A DNA stretch of 64,000 bases, taken from assembly GCA_015847255.1 (NCBI GenBank), contig JADLZK010005563.1, positions 310,001 through 374,000 on the forward strand, in the 5' to 3' direction. This DNA comes from Hyparrhenia diplandra. Lineage: Eukaryota > Streptophyta > Magnoliopsida > Poales > Poaceae. Shown one piece after another: positions 43,557 through 53,999 of this stretch. Within the stretch, counting starts at the first letter, position 1. Every line of letters starts with the position of its first letter. The position numbers were made by a program, and so were the translations under genes. The notes beneath the pieces were generated by a model. That model saw only the letters and a program-made list of their open reading frames with translations. It ran no database searches and was not told where the DNA came from.

Positions 43557-44525
43557 ATGGACGCCGAGACGAAGAAGCTCCCGAAGAACTTGGGGGACCA
43601 GTTCGCGGGATTCACCACCGGGATCTACACGCTCGCCGAGCAAGTTGCTATCCTATCGGGCAACGATCCGGCGGTGATCAAGCGTCAAACACAGCTGCAG
43701 GAAGCTCATCAGGCCATGAAGACGCTGTTGGAGACAACAGCCCGCGACTTCATCAAGAAGAGGACCGATGGCAAGTAGAACCGGGGATGATTAGGTCACG
43801 GCCGGCTGATCTAGAGAACTGATGAAGGGCTACACAGGGGGCGAAGCCAGCACCAGGGGCCGCCCCCACCCCCTCCGGTGGACACCTTCCCAGGTCTCGC
43901 TCCTCGCTTGCACAAGGTGTCCTTCCCGACATATGATGGCAAGGAGGACCCTCTCCCATGGACCAACCGCTGCGAGCAATTCTTCAGAGGACAAGGTACG
44001 CCGGCAACAAAGCAAGTTTGGTACGCCTCCTGTCATCTCACGGGAGGAGCACAGCAAGATGGTACATGTGGCTATCCCGGGGAGAAACCGGTGGCGATTG
44101 GGCAAGCTTGCCCGGTATGTCAACGAGCGCGCCGGCCCACCAGACGACGCAACCCGCTAGGCGAATTGGCATGGCCGAGGAAGACAGGCACCGTCGATGA
44201 GTACACGGAGGCGGTTCTCGGTGCACGTGGTGCGGCGAGCCACCTCGATGACAAGTAGCGTGTGTGAACGTCTACACAGCCGGCAGGCGGAGCCGCTCAA
44301 GACGGACGTCGAGATGCAGGACCCTAAGGACATGGAGGCAGCCATGTCTCGCCAGGGCGTACGGCGACGACTAACGATCCTCTACAACCCCGGCATGCCA
44401 GCCAAGCCCGAAAGGAAAGGTGATCGCGCCTATGGGCTGCTGGCCGCCCCCAAGCGCCCACCCCGTCGGCAGAACCGGCATCGGCTCGCCGTTCAAGTGG
44501 CCGACACCGAGGAGATGACGTAACA
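43557..44525 (+). pseudogene. gag remnant of the short element
   Basis: An ATG at 43557 opens a frame of 73 codons. The capsid region follows in other frames, with LHKVSFPTYDGKEDPLPW, RCEQFFRGQGTPATKQVW and SCHLTGGAQQ near 43900-44050, then LGELA and TGTVDEYTE near 44155-44210. These are conserved motifs of grass gypsy gag. At least three frameshifts separate the pieces (near 43780-43880, 44050 and 44150). Confidence 0.75.
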
Positions 44526-44612
44526 CGCAAGGCCGGCCTGCGCTTCAAGCTGTGATGAGTCTGTTCACGCGCGGTCACAAGTGCAAGCACCTCTTCGACA
44601 TCACGATCTTCA

Positions 44613-45050
44613 ATGACTACACCGACCGGACATGAGGGTGTTCCATTGGCGGGCGTCAAAGAGGAGCCCACCGACCTCAAAGTCCTCTTCGGGGACCCCG
44701 ACTCCTCGGTACGTGGTGCTCATTCTTTATACCTCGTCGGCATCATCTCAGGCACGAGCGTCAACATCGTCATCGACTCGGGAGCAACGCACAACTACAT
44801 CGACCCCAGCGTGGTGGCTACGGAGGGGCCTCCGGACTCGGCCGGTGCGTGTCCGATCACCACCGGCACGGCGCCGCTGCGACATGCCCGAGCTGCCACC
44901 TTTCGGCGTACCTCTACGCGTCGATGCGGCACCGCCGACATCGACGCCTATGTCATGCATGTGGGCAGCGGCGTCGACGTCATCATTGGCATGCCTTGGC
45001 TGGCAAGCTTGGGACGGGTGACATGGGACTTCACGACTCACGAGCTGTAG
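44613..45050 (+). pseudogene. Retroviral-type aspartic protease remnant
   Basis: An open frame contains LKVLFGDPDSS and the active-site motif VIDSGATHNYI, with the catalytic Asp codon at 44775-44777, and later VIIGMPWLASLG. This is the protease that cuts the gag-pol polyprotein in gypsy elements. Part of the flap region is displaced by a frameshift (around 44850-44900), and the frame ends at a stop near 45048-45050. Confidence 0.75.
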
Positions 45051-45592
45051 TACTACCGGCCCCCGCCGGCCACCTTTCACGTTCACTCCGCCTCCTCGCA
45101 TGGGGGCACCCGGCCCCAAGTTGCGAGGTTAGGCATCTTCGCTGGTGTCGGGACACTTCCCTCCCGGTGCTGAAACGCCCAAGGCACGCGGCGCCTTGGA
45201 CCTCGACACATCCACGGAGTCTTCGTGCAGCTACGACGGGCGACACTGGAGGACCAACACCTGCGTCGGATCGCCCTCGGCGTCACCATGGCGGCGCCGC
45301 CCGGCGTGGGCGGTTGAGGACGGTCTCCTCCTTTCGACGGTCGTTTCTACCTCCCAACTTCCTCTCCACTCTTGCCGGACTTCTTTGGAGGCCTTGCTTC
45401 AAGGCGGAGTTCGCGGACGAACTTCCTCGCCTTGGGAGCCTGCACGACTGCACCAACATTAGCTTCACCGACCGCCATCCTATTGGGCGGCATGTGGCCG
45501 CGGCGCCACCACGTCGGCCCGGCCAGGGTCGTGTTCCTCGACGGCATGGATCGCCTCTTCCTCATCGTCGACAACGTCCACATCAGCTATGA

Positions 45593-46231
45593 CGCAGAGA
45601 GGGGCACACACCAGGTTTCCCCCTCCCATTTGACGTCGGCTCCTTCATGTACGGTACGATGTTGAACTTGGCTGCTACTCCCCCTACTCGCCGCGACATC
45701 ACCATCTGGCGCCTCCTTCCACTCTTCGTCAACGCTCCGCCCAATCAGTGCTTCTTGTTCCTGGAGAGCCCACCCCGCGACATGGTGCATCAGCACCTTG
45801 AGGTGGGCGTTCCAAGGGAGCTCCTGCTCGTGGCCCGTCGACAGACAGCATCACAGCAGGGACGTGTTGTCTACCAGTACATCTACCACGGCTACATTGG
45901 GAACCTCCACTATCTCTTGGAGTTTGCTCCACAGCGCACCCGGGAGAACATGATCCTTCGGAACCCGGTGCATGGCAAGCTGATATTACAGGTTGAGTTG
46001 ATCATGCCAGGTGCAACTGATCTCCATCCAGGTGTGACTGAATGGACTTCTATCCAGCGCGAGGACGCGCCGGGGCCGGAGAAGGGGGGAGATGTCATGA
46101 CCCAAGAAATAGGGCGAAGGACAGGCCCGCCCGGGCCCGAGGGGCACGGGCGCCGCCCCTGGGCTCGCGCGCGCCGCCCCCCCTCCTCCTCCTCCCTTCC
46201 GCGGATTCTTCGGCAATTAATTCGGGATTAA
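45593..46231 (+). CDS. Unassigned reading frame in place of RT/IN
   Basis: A frame open from 45593 (first ATG 45647) to 46231 encodes about 195 residues, of which some 150 precede the 3' LTR. Composition is that of a normal globular protein, with segments such as DITIWRLLPLFV, CFLFLESPPRDMVHQHLEVG and VVYQYIYHGYIGNLHYLLEF, not the Arg/Pro-rich noise typical of GC-rich spacers. It lacks any reverse-transcriptase YxDD or integrase motif I can see. A matching upstream segment in another frame (DGMDRLFLIVDNVHISYDAE, about 45540-45600) may belong to it. Possible origins are a captured host exon or a diverged element protein. I do not recognise it. Confidence 0.4.
   Translation, partial: RREGHTPGFPLPFDVGSFMYGTMLNLAATPPTRRDITIWRLLPLFVNAPPNQCFLFLESPPRDMVHQHLEVGVPRELLLVARRQTASQQGRVVYQYIYHGYIGNLHYLLEFAPQRTRENMILRNPVHGKLILQVELIMPGATDLHPGVTEWTSIQREDAPGPEKGGDVMTQEIGRRTGPPGPEGHGRRPWARARRPPSSSSLPRILRQLIRD
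46078..46092 (+). other. Polypurine tract
   Basis: GGAGAAGGGGGGAGA directly precedes the 3' LTR, the normal place for priming of plus-strand DNA synthesis. Confidence 0.8.
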
Positions 46232-46675
46232 AAGAGGAAATTATCTAAGATTATCTTAGGCTTTTTGGTGTGCAAGGGGATATTCCTAGCTATAAAGGAG
46301 ACCCTTATTAGGAAAATAAATAGGATATGCTTGTAAAAGGTATTCCAATCTATAAGGAAACCTTTAGAGAGATTGCTTGAGATACAAGTCCCACTAGTTG
46401 GGCTATAAAAGTAAAGGATCTCAGAATCTTTCAGGGCAATAAGCAAATAAAGAAATTTATCCCAATCTTCCCGGCCTCCTCCCACGCTCGCCCCTGCCCC
46501 CTCCACCGCCGCCACCGCTGCTGCCCTGCACGTGCGCCCCCCACCGCCGTCCGCCCGCGCCGCCCGAGGGGGGCACGGCCAGCCCGCCGCCCAAGCCGCC
46601 GCCTCCTCCTTCCTCTTCCCCTCCGACGATCGTCAATCGGGTGTCAATTCCGGTCCAATCTAGCCGAGTCCGACA
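46093..46675 (+). repeat. 3' LTR of the short gypsy element
   Basis: It begins TGTCATGACC and ends GTCCGACA, is followed by the GTGAA duplication, and is about 28 bp longer than the 5' copy because of indels in the GC-rich part. Confidence 0.88.
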
Positions 46676-46980
46676 GTGAATTAAGCTACGTGCATGGGCG
46701 AGAGGGGGAATTAAAATGAGGGAGAGGTGTACAAAAGATATTTTTACCTCTCGGCCAAATAAAGCGCTAAATCAAACAGAGGCTAAATAAAAATAACGCG
46801 CTAAGGCAAACAGAGCCTAAATCAAATAATGCCCTACCTATCGTGGTGTTAAATACTGCTCTGAACATGTCGCTCACGACCAAGTTTTTTTTTTCCCCCG
46901 AACACGCGCTTTTGCACGTGTTGCACTATGTGTAGAATAAAGGACGCTCACCACCAAGCAGATGGAGCTGTACCCGGGCC

Positions 46981-46988
46981 TATATAAG
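46981..46988 (+). promoter_or_regulatory. TATA box of the chitinase gene
   Basis: TATATAAG lies 90 bp before the ATG at 47071, giving an expected transcription start near 47010 and a 5' leader of about 60 bases. Only about 300 bp of native upstream sequence remains between this box and the LTR element. Confidence 0.7.
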
Positions 46989-47070
46989 GGACTCGATGGA
47001 TGCTCTTCGTCGGCCAGCAGAACCACACGCACACTCTACTCGCTTCTCGTGTTGCTTACCAACCATCACG

Positions 47071-47955
47071 ATGATGATGACGAGAGCACAGGTGGCAGCA
47101 GTGGCCATCCTCGTCGCGGCGTTCGCCGTGTCGGCACGAGCCCAGGATCCCTGGGACGCGCCCGGGAGGTGCGGCCCTAACGCCCCCACGCCGGTCTGCA
47201 GCGGCTGCCGATGCTGCAGCCGATGGGACTATTGCGGCAACACCGCTCTCCACTGCGGCTCCGGCTGCCAGAGCCAGTGCGGCTGCGGCAGCGGCAACGG
47301 CACTGCCGTCGCGTCCATTGTCACCCCGGCGCTCTTCGAGGAGCTGCTGCCGTACCGCAACGACCTCAGCTGCCCCGCCCGGGGCTTCTACACCTACGAC
47401 GCCTTCATCGCCGCGGCCGCTGACAACTCGAACGCTGGCTTCGGCACCACGGGCGACATCGACACCCGGAAGCGCGAGATCGCCGCGTTCCTGGCGGAGC
47501 CGGCGCACAGGACCTCGGGCGGCTGGGACGGCGCGCCCGGCGGCGCCTACGCCTGGGGCTTGTGCTTCAAGCCGGCCGGCGTCAACGTCACGGACCCCGT
47601 CATCTTCTTCGAGACGGCCATCGCGACCTGGATGACGGCACAGCCGCCCACCAAGCCGTCGTGCCACGACGTCGTCACGGGAGAGTGGAGCCCCTCGGAC
47701 GCCGACGTGGCCGCGGGAGGCTGCCGGGCTTCGGCGTCATCGCCAACATCATCAACGGCCCCGCCGAGTGCGGCCACGGCTTCAACCAAGGTGGTAACGA
47801 CCGGATCGGCTTCTACAAGCGCTTCTGCGACATACTTGGCGTCAGCTACGGCGACAACGGACTGCTACAACCAGAAGCCCTTCGGCTTTGGCACAACCAC
47901 TGGCGCCGCCACCTTAGCTGAAACTACTACCGGCCCGTCTCACGCTGACGCGTAA
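47071..47955 (+). pseudogene. Hevein-domain GH19 chitinase, catalytically broken
   Basis: The ATG at 47071 begins MMMTRAQ and a signal peptide of about 24 residues ending ARA. A hevein-type chitin-binding domain follows, with RCGPNAPTPVC, RCCSRWDYCG and CGSGCQSQCGCG and the expected cysteines. After a short hinge comes the GH19 domain with ASIVTPALFEELLPYRND, GFYTYDAFIAAA, TRKREIAAFLAE, AWGLCF, TAIATWMTAQPP, NIINGPAECGHG and RIGFYKRFCDILGVSYG. Family enzymes hydrolyse fungal cell-wall chitin and use the Glu of HETTGGW; here that site reads AHRTSGGW, Arg147 replacing Glu. The stretch that should lie between GLCF and VNVTDPV, including the second active-site region, is missing (some 50-60 residues). 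Frameshifts near 47726 and 47860 move the C-terminal part through three frames to CYNQKPFGF. I chose 47071 over the in-frame ATG at 46996, which lies upstream of the expected transcription start. Confidence 0.88.
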
Positions 47956-49110
47956 ATTACATAGTTTCATCAATGCAGTATGGGCACAACTAATAAGAGC
48001 TCTTTAATTCCCTACCTATGTGTGTGTACACATACACACATATGGCAGAATTGAAAAAGAGCTCACAATAAGTACTCATGCAATTCATATGTTTGCTTGC
48101 ATGATTTAGCCCTGGGTTGTTGCGCTAGTTGTGGCGTGAAGATTGGGCCATCCAAGGTCCATATGTTTGCATGTTTTTCATAAATAAATGAATAAATAAC
48201 CAAAAAAAATGTTGTGAATTACCGTATGAGAACAAATGCGCAACGATTGAAGAACGAGGAAGACTAATCTTAAACGTATTCTCCGTGGTCCTTCATCATG
48301 ACTAGATGTAACCACACCAAATACGGAGAAGAGACCGAAGAAAATATTACATGGCAGCGATATCACCTCTGCCTTTATGTTGCCATCCAGAATGAAAAGT
48401 CACCATGTCGTCATGTTGATCAAGTTACCGACGTCGTAGTTATGCCATCATTTTGAACAGAGCCGTCATGCATGGAGAAAATAATCCCCCTACCCAGCCC
48501 TTCGCTCTAGCCGAGGAGATAAATCTCTAATATCAAGAAACTTGGCATTGGAGAGATGTTATGATGAGGACATCACTCCTTCGGATGCAACCGCCGCTCC
48601 TCCAACCGTTGCGCAAGGACCAACGACGCGAGCTTGAATGAGACAACTATATTTAGAGGTGAGCTCGCTCTTAAGCGATTCATTTAATATTTTTGAAATA
48701 GGTTGCTATCCAATGATGTTATTTTGCTCGGGAACATTGGACAGCATCATGAGGAACTTAGAGGAATAGGTGGAGGCAAGCAAGACCAGCAAGGACGTGC
48801 AACACAAGCCAGAGGCCCAGTCCAACATGATTTCGATTCTGTCTCGGCCTCCAGGACCAGTCTGATATAAAACTAGGCATACGGCAGCGCATGGACTCTG
48901 ATCCATTTTTTATGATCAACATATGATTGGAAAGCTAATTTTATAAGGAAGCCAACCCAACTGGTCTCACCTCAAAATCCCTTTAGAATCCACGGAAATT
49001 GTCAAAACAAGTCAGCATCCAGAATCTGTCCAGGTGTTGCGTCACCGTATTTGGTCCAATGAGTCGTGTATCATCTCTGAGCCGATTAGGGGGATGCGTC
49101 TAGGGTAGGT
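47956..49110. other. Spacer downstream of the chitinase gene
   Basis: AT-rich sequence; no protein family was recognised. Possible poly-A signals (AATAAG, AATAAATGAATAAATAA) occur near 47990 and 48182. Confidence 0.4.
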
Positions 49111-49162
49111 GACAACCCTAAGACCTTTAGTTATAAGACAACCCTAAGACCTTTAGTTATAA
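49111..49162 (+). repeat. 26-bp tandem duplication
   Basis: GACAACCCTAAGACCTTTAG plus six bases occurs at 49111-49136 and again at 49137-49162 without a difference. Confidence 0.95.
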
Positions 49163-49814
49163 TCATACGCCACCGCCATTGTTAGGTTTTTCGGTTTTGC
49201 TTTTAGATCAATCTGTCCATTGGCAATTGTTGTTCATCGGTTTGTGAAACCCCAACTTGTGTGCTTAATCATTCATCAGCAGTTTGTTCCATAGGTTAAC
49301 CCGCGTTCTTTCGAAGTTCTTGCTTGTGTTTTTCTGTTTCGTAGGCAGGGATTAGCCTTCGTGGTGAGGTCAAGCTGGTTGGTGACACGACCGATAACCG
49401 GAGGAGTCGTGGTGTTAAGATTGTAGGGTTTGGGTCTTTCGATCTGAAGCCGGATCAGTGTGTCGTTCTCCAAGAAAATAATAGTTATTGCGACTTGATA
49501 GAAGATCGAGAATCACGTCATCTTCACCTTAACCTTAATGACTCGGTCTATATTAGAAAACTTATTAAATAAATGGTCCTCACTCTATTTGGCCTCCGGC
49601 AAGATTTTCGTAGGAGGAAGGAAGGGAGGCTTTAGGCTAGTAGTGGAAGGCGAGGGCAGCAGGGGGGTGGCAGCTGCGGGGGCAGGGAGACAACGACACA
49701 ATGCTAGGGTGACCTGCCAGGGAGAGGAACAAGGAGTGTGCGCACATCACGTATGTTCACTGTGTTCTAAATGATAAAGACGTTTTGATTTTTCTAGATA
49801 ATTTGAAATGAAGT
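49163..49814. other. Spacer without a recognised gene
   Basis: A 78-codon frame at 49538-49774 lacks any recognisable domain. Confidence 0.35.
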
Positions 49815-50053
49815 ACTGCTTCCGTCTCTAAAAAACTGTCGCCTGTGGTTCCTGAGAAAGAACTGTCGATAATTTTTATAAATAATAAGTATCATCAATT
49901 AGTATTATAATTAATATCATCAAAAGATTTTTTGAATCCAGTTTTTTAACAAGTTTATTTAGAGATACAAATATTATATATATTTTTTATAAATCAAGTC
50001 AAATTTATGACACGAACATTAACAACGACATTGTTTTAGGAACAGAGAAAGTA
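49815..50053. mobile_element. Degenerate Stowaway-like MITE
   Basis: The left end CTGCTTCCGTCTCTAAAAAAC pairs imperfectly with the right end TTGTTTTAGGAACAGAGAAAG, and TA flanks each side (49813-49814 and 50054-50055). It is AT-rich, about 240 bp and non-coding. It is more worn than the copies at 6745 and 52803. Confidence 0.6.
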
Positions 50054-50055
50054 CT

Positions 50056-51556
50056 TTTATAATATTATGATTGAGTCAGAGCATTCAAGACATGCACGCA
50101 ATATCGTTCTATCGATTTGTGGTCGACATAGTCTTTGTTTTCTCTTTTGAATAAAAGCAATAACATGTTTTAGGATAAGTTGTCCTTCGGGTATTTTTGG
50201 TCGCTAACCTTTCAGGTGGAGATTGAAAAAGAAAGATGGATAGGTGGTGCCTAAGAACATGTGAGCTACATCAGCTACAACACCTTACAATACAAACTTC
50301 AAGTGTGGAGGAGGAATGAAAGAAATCAAGATACAAGCTGTTCAGGCATGGAAACACAACAATGGTTTTTAAGTATCCTATTTCATGTGGCGAAAGTTTA
50401 GGTATAAAAGATATTTTTTAAAGTTTGGTTCATAGTGTGCTTTCTATATATACAAAAGAACGAAAAACAAACCATATACAATAAAACTGAGAAAAAATAT
50501 TGACATCCTAACAAATGCTCCCCGGTTGGTAGATCGTGATTTTAGACAATTTTAGAAAAAAAAAAATCATCCCATTTGGAGTTAGCACGAGGGAGAAAAA
50601 CTTGTTACAAATTTTTACTTCAGATTAAAAACAAAAAAGCTTGTGTTCATGCTCAAGGTATGTGGGGCCTATATATTTTTGGCGTCGGATATGGTGACAC
50701 TGTACAAAGTTTTAGCGTCAGACAGTTCAACTCTAAATCTAAATACCTATAGCGTCAGACCACGCATCGCTATATGAGGATTTAGCGTCAGATTATCTCT
50801 TAGTCAGATCATCCAACGATAAATAAAATTTTTAGCCAGATGTTGTAATGGTGATTCGGTGTTGTGGCATAGTGACAAGCCCTTAGTGGAGCGCACCCGA
50901 CCATGGCTTTGCGCGGGTGGCACTACACGAAGGACTCGTTGGGCAGGTCCACTAGGAAGTACAAGATCACAGTAGGCCTGAGCAATGAGTTCGGGTCAAG
51001 CGGCTGTGCGCCAAACCTCCTCCAACTCTAGTAGGTGGCCTAGGTGTCTACCTAATCAGTTATGATGATGCAAACATTTTGTCACTGGCCATAGTTTTTT
51101 TATCAAATTACACAAGTACAGATGCTCAACACGCACACATATTCACCCCTATGAAACACACATAGGTAAACTCTACCCTTATTAGCACGTTTGAAAGACT
51201 ATGCCGACTACAAGCAATAGAAACTCACCGCATGAACACACATACGTAAATCCTACTCCTATGAGCGCTTCCGAAAGACTGTGCTAGCATGTGTCAACAC
51301 ATTTCAAGATTGACGAAGTCACCACAGGCGCCTCGTTGTCAACAGAAACGTCACGTATGTACAAACCAAACTATAACGTCATTATATCCTAGATTAATCA
51401 TGTGAAGGAGATTAATCATGTGAGGATGAGGAAGAACGAACGTGATCATCATATAGGCGACACACGATATATGTGTGACCAGTTTTGGAAAATGGGAAAC
51501 AAATACATAAAGTTTCCTTAGCAATAACAGCTACACAAGGAAATTGTCATAGAAGA
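50056..51556. other. Spacer with unclassified repeats
   Basis: No gene was recognised. TTTAGCGTCAGA-type motifs recur at about 50685, 50710, 50750 and 50780. A pair of similar segments (CCCCTATGAAACACACATAGG, CCTACTCCTATGAGCGC and GAAAGACTATGCC/GAAAGACTGTGCT) at about 51140-51290 resembles a common grass dispersed repeat whose family I cannot name. Confidence 0.4.
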
Positions 51557-52219
51557 TCACATATCTAGCGACTTCCCGGACATCCGCCATCGCGACGGCG
51601 TGGCGTGTGCCCGCACTCCGTTATTTTGTGCCGTGAGCACGAAGAGGGAGAGAGAAGGGAGAGAGCATGCTGCCAAAAGCCCTCGCGTTGGAGTGCAACG
51701 GTGTCGGAGTGCGGATCTCGGCTCTCCTTCCACGCCGGTGAAGGCCGCCGTTGCATCGCCCGCGCCTTGAAATCCTCGCGTTGTGGCTGTGCCCGTCCAC
51801 CGTGTGAGCCGCCGAGATCTGCCCGATGAGCCGCCACGGCCATCACCGCTGCTGAGCCACCGTGCTGGATGGGCCACCGTGAAGGTGTGCTCGACGGCCG
51901 CCCCGGCCAGCCTTGAGCTCTTTTGCGTCGAGCTCGCTCCACGCCGTCGTGGTGGAGCGACCGGGCAGGGCGAGAGAGAGAGGAGGCCACTAGTGGAGGG
52001 AGCGGGAGCCACCGGGGCTAGAGAGCAGAGGTCCACCAGCAGAGGGAGCGGAGCACCATCGAGCCCCGCTGCGCCTGCGCCCCAAGCCGGACAGGCACGA
52101 GAAAGGGAAAGAGGCCGCGAGAGGCGAGTCCGCCGGTGAGAGTGAGAGAGAGGGAGGCGGCAGCAGATAGCAGAGCAAGGGGCGGCGTCGAGGGAGGCTC
52201 TGCCTCGTGAAGGAAGCAA
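51557..52219. other. GC-rich ORF island of unknown origin
   Basis: Overlapping frames are open on both strands (51557-52219 minus, 220 codons; 51783-52139 plus, 118 codons) in a GC-rich block between AT-rich flanks. The minus-strand frame is Ser/Arg/Leu-rich with no domain. Its N-terminal side adjoins the (GA)n tract, which would lie in a 5' leader if this were a minus-strand gene. It could be an orphan gene, a transposon-carried gene fragment, or non-coding. Confidence 0.3.
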
Positions 52220-52252
52220 GGGAACGGAGGGGGCGGTGCGTGTTGCTGATAT

Positions 52253-52254
<2 letters not shown>

Positions 52255-52300
<46 letters not shown>
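52255..52300. repeat. (GA)23 microsatellite
   Basis: An uninterrupted run of GA, 46 bp long. Read on the minus strand it is a CT tract, common in plant 5' leaders. Confidence 0.98.
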
Positions 52301-52306
<6 letters not shown>

Positions 52307-52624
52307 CGGGAGGGAGAGGGAGGGGAAAATATAGTATCACATTTGGATCCCATCGGCTGGTAGTTGGTATAGAAGATGGACATAGAATATGGATGGGTGC
52401 GGGAGAAATGAGTTTAGAAGAGGTAATCTTGGTGACCAGGACTGATAGAGGATGAATATAGAGCATGAAGAGTGCAGTCAGCCTAAAGCCGTTGCATAAA
52501 CAAAGTACTCCAAAAATTATTGTCTGCCATTGTCGGTACTATACCGGTAGTACTAGTGCATAAAAACAAAACTTTATACCAGTGGAATATTCGTCTGTCG
52601 AAGGCGTCGCCACGTCGACGTACG

Positions 52625-52686
52625 TTTTCAAAATTCAAAAGTCAAAGAATGAACCGAGGAGTCCAGTCCGGCCGGCCTGTGTGAAA
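52625..52686 (+). repeat. Repeat shared with the F-box gene 5' flank, copy 1
   Basis: TTCAAAATTCAAAAGTCA, then GAACCGA and CCTGTGTGAAA in the same order, recur at 58059-58117 with a few substitutions and indels. The CACTA element at 53178-57995 lies between the copies. Confidence 0.65.
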
Positions 52687-52802
52687 TAAGCTTATTTGTC
52701 AACAAAAAACGTAATATTTCATTCCACAAAAAAACGTCACATCAGTAGATCTACCCCATGCATGAGATCGATCATTATCAATCACTTTGGAACGGATAGA
52801 TA

Positions 52803-53059
52803 CTCCCTCCATCTCAAAATAGATGTCACTATAAGAAGCGTGCTGGTCAAACTTTTTCAACTTTTGACTATGTTTGTAGAAAATATGTGCAACATTTAAA
52901 TCTTCAAATAAATTTGTTAAAAAACTAGACTTAAAGATCTTTTCGACGATACTAATTACTTAACATAAATATTTATATATTTTAATATATAATTGCCGGC
53001 ATTTTAAAAACTTTGACTTTCGGGAAGCGAGAATGACATCTATTTTGAGATGGAGGGAG
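52803..53059. mobile_element. Stowaway MITE
   Basis: The left end CTCCCTCCATCTCAAAATAG and right end CTATTTTGAGATGGAGGGAG are perfect complements, with TA on each side (52801-52802 and 53060-53061). It is 257 bp, AT-rich and non-coding. Confidence 0.95.
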
Positions 53060-53699
53060 TATATGCAATCACAAGATATTTTATTTGCCTATTTCTAAAA
53101 TAAGAAATATGTTTCTTCTATTACGAAAAACAAATCTCAAAACAAAATACTACTACTAAAATTTATTTGGTGCATTTCACTACAGGAGGCGCGCCTTTTG
53201 CCGAGTGCCGGCCGCACTCGGCAAATGCTTAGAAGCACTCGGCGAAGGCTTCGCCGAGTGCCGCACTCGCGACCCGCACTCGGCGAAGATTTACTCGGGC
53301 GGCCATCTTCGCCAGTGCCAAAGTGCAGCGATCGGTGAAGAGTTCGCCGAGTGCCGCGGTCCGCACTTCGGCGAACCCGACGCCGACCGTTAAATATGGG
53401 CGTCCTTTGCCGAGTGCCAAACGCCCGCACTCGCAAAGATTTGAATACTTTTAAATCTTTGCCGGTGCGCCGATGGTGGCACTCGGCAAATTATTTATTT
53501 TACGAAAAAGAAAATAGCCTTTGCCGAGTCTTGCACAGAGGCACTCGGCAAAGTTATGGTCATTTTGCCGAAGTGCCTCCTTTTGCACTCGGCAAACCCG
53601 CCATTTTTCATAGCTACCTAGCTTTGCCGAAGTGCGGCACTCGGCAAAGCTGGGAATTTTTTTTTTTTTGCTTTTTTTGTTGCTTGTTACCGCAAATCA

Positions 53700-53930
53700 A
53701 CATATACATATACCGTAAACATTCATATATACATCATAAACCACATAGATCACCGATTCACATATATAATCCACATATCTCACAAATTCACATATATAAT
53801 CCACAAATACCACAAATTCACACATATAGTCCAACATCCAAACAAAATCCAACATGTCCAACAACCAAACGAAATCTAACATGTCCAACATGGAAGCGAG
53901 ATCCGCCACAAAGTGCAACATATCCAACAT
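53700..53930. repeat. Short tandem repeats in the CACTA interior
   Basis: Units related to CACATATATAATCCACAAAT (about 53755-53830) grade into units related to CCAACATGTCCAACA (about 53830-53930). Spacing is irregular, mostly near 30 bp. Confidence 0.7.
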
Positions 53931-53999
53931 CTAAAATAAATCCATCACCACCACCTCAACTTGACGGCCCCCAACCGTGGCCTCCCCGCGCGAAGAGCC

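Larger units (their letters stand above)
42964..46675 (+). mobile_element. Short gypsy-type LTR retrotransposon, 3.7 kb
   Basis: LTRs at 42964-43518 and 46093-46675 begin TGTCATGACC and end GTCCGAC(A/G). The element is flanked by the exact 5-bp duplication GTGAA (42959-42963 and 46676-46680). A tRNA-iMet-like primer site (TGGTATCCGGAGACC, 43522-43536) and a polypurine tract (GGAGAAGGGGGGAGA, 46078-46092) are present. The interior has gag and protease remnants but no recognisable reverse transcriptase, RNase H or integrase, so the copy is non-autonomous. It lies 395 bp upstream of the chitinase start codon. Confidence 0.9.

Noticed and set aside
43830..45592. Minus-strand and alternative plus-strand frames in the short LTR element
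   Set aside because: Only the frames with gag and protease motifs and the 45593-46231 frame have protein-like composition; the rest look like GC-driven shadows.
46996..47070. Upstream in-frame ATG as the chitinase start
   Set aside because: It lies only 8 bp after the TATA box, before the expected transcription start, and would put a charged extension ahead of a good signal peptide.
47056..47667. 203-codon minus-strand frame
   Set aside because: Shadow of the chitinase coding sequence, whose plus-strand reading has signal peptide, hevein and GH19 motifs.
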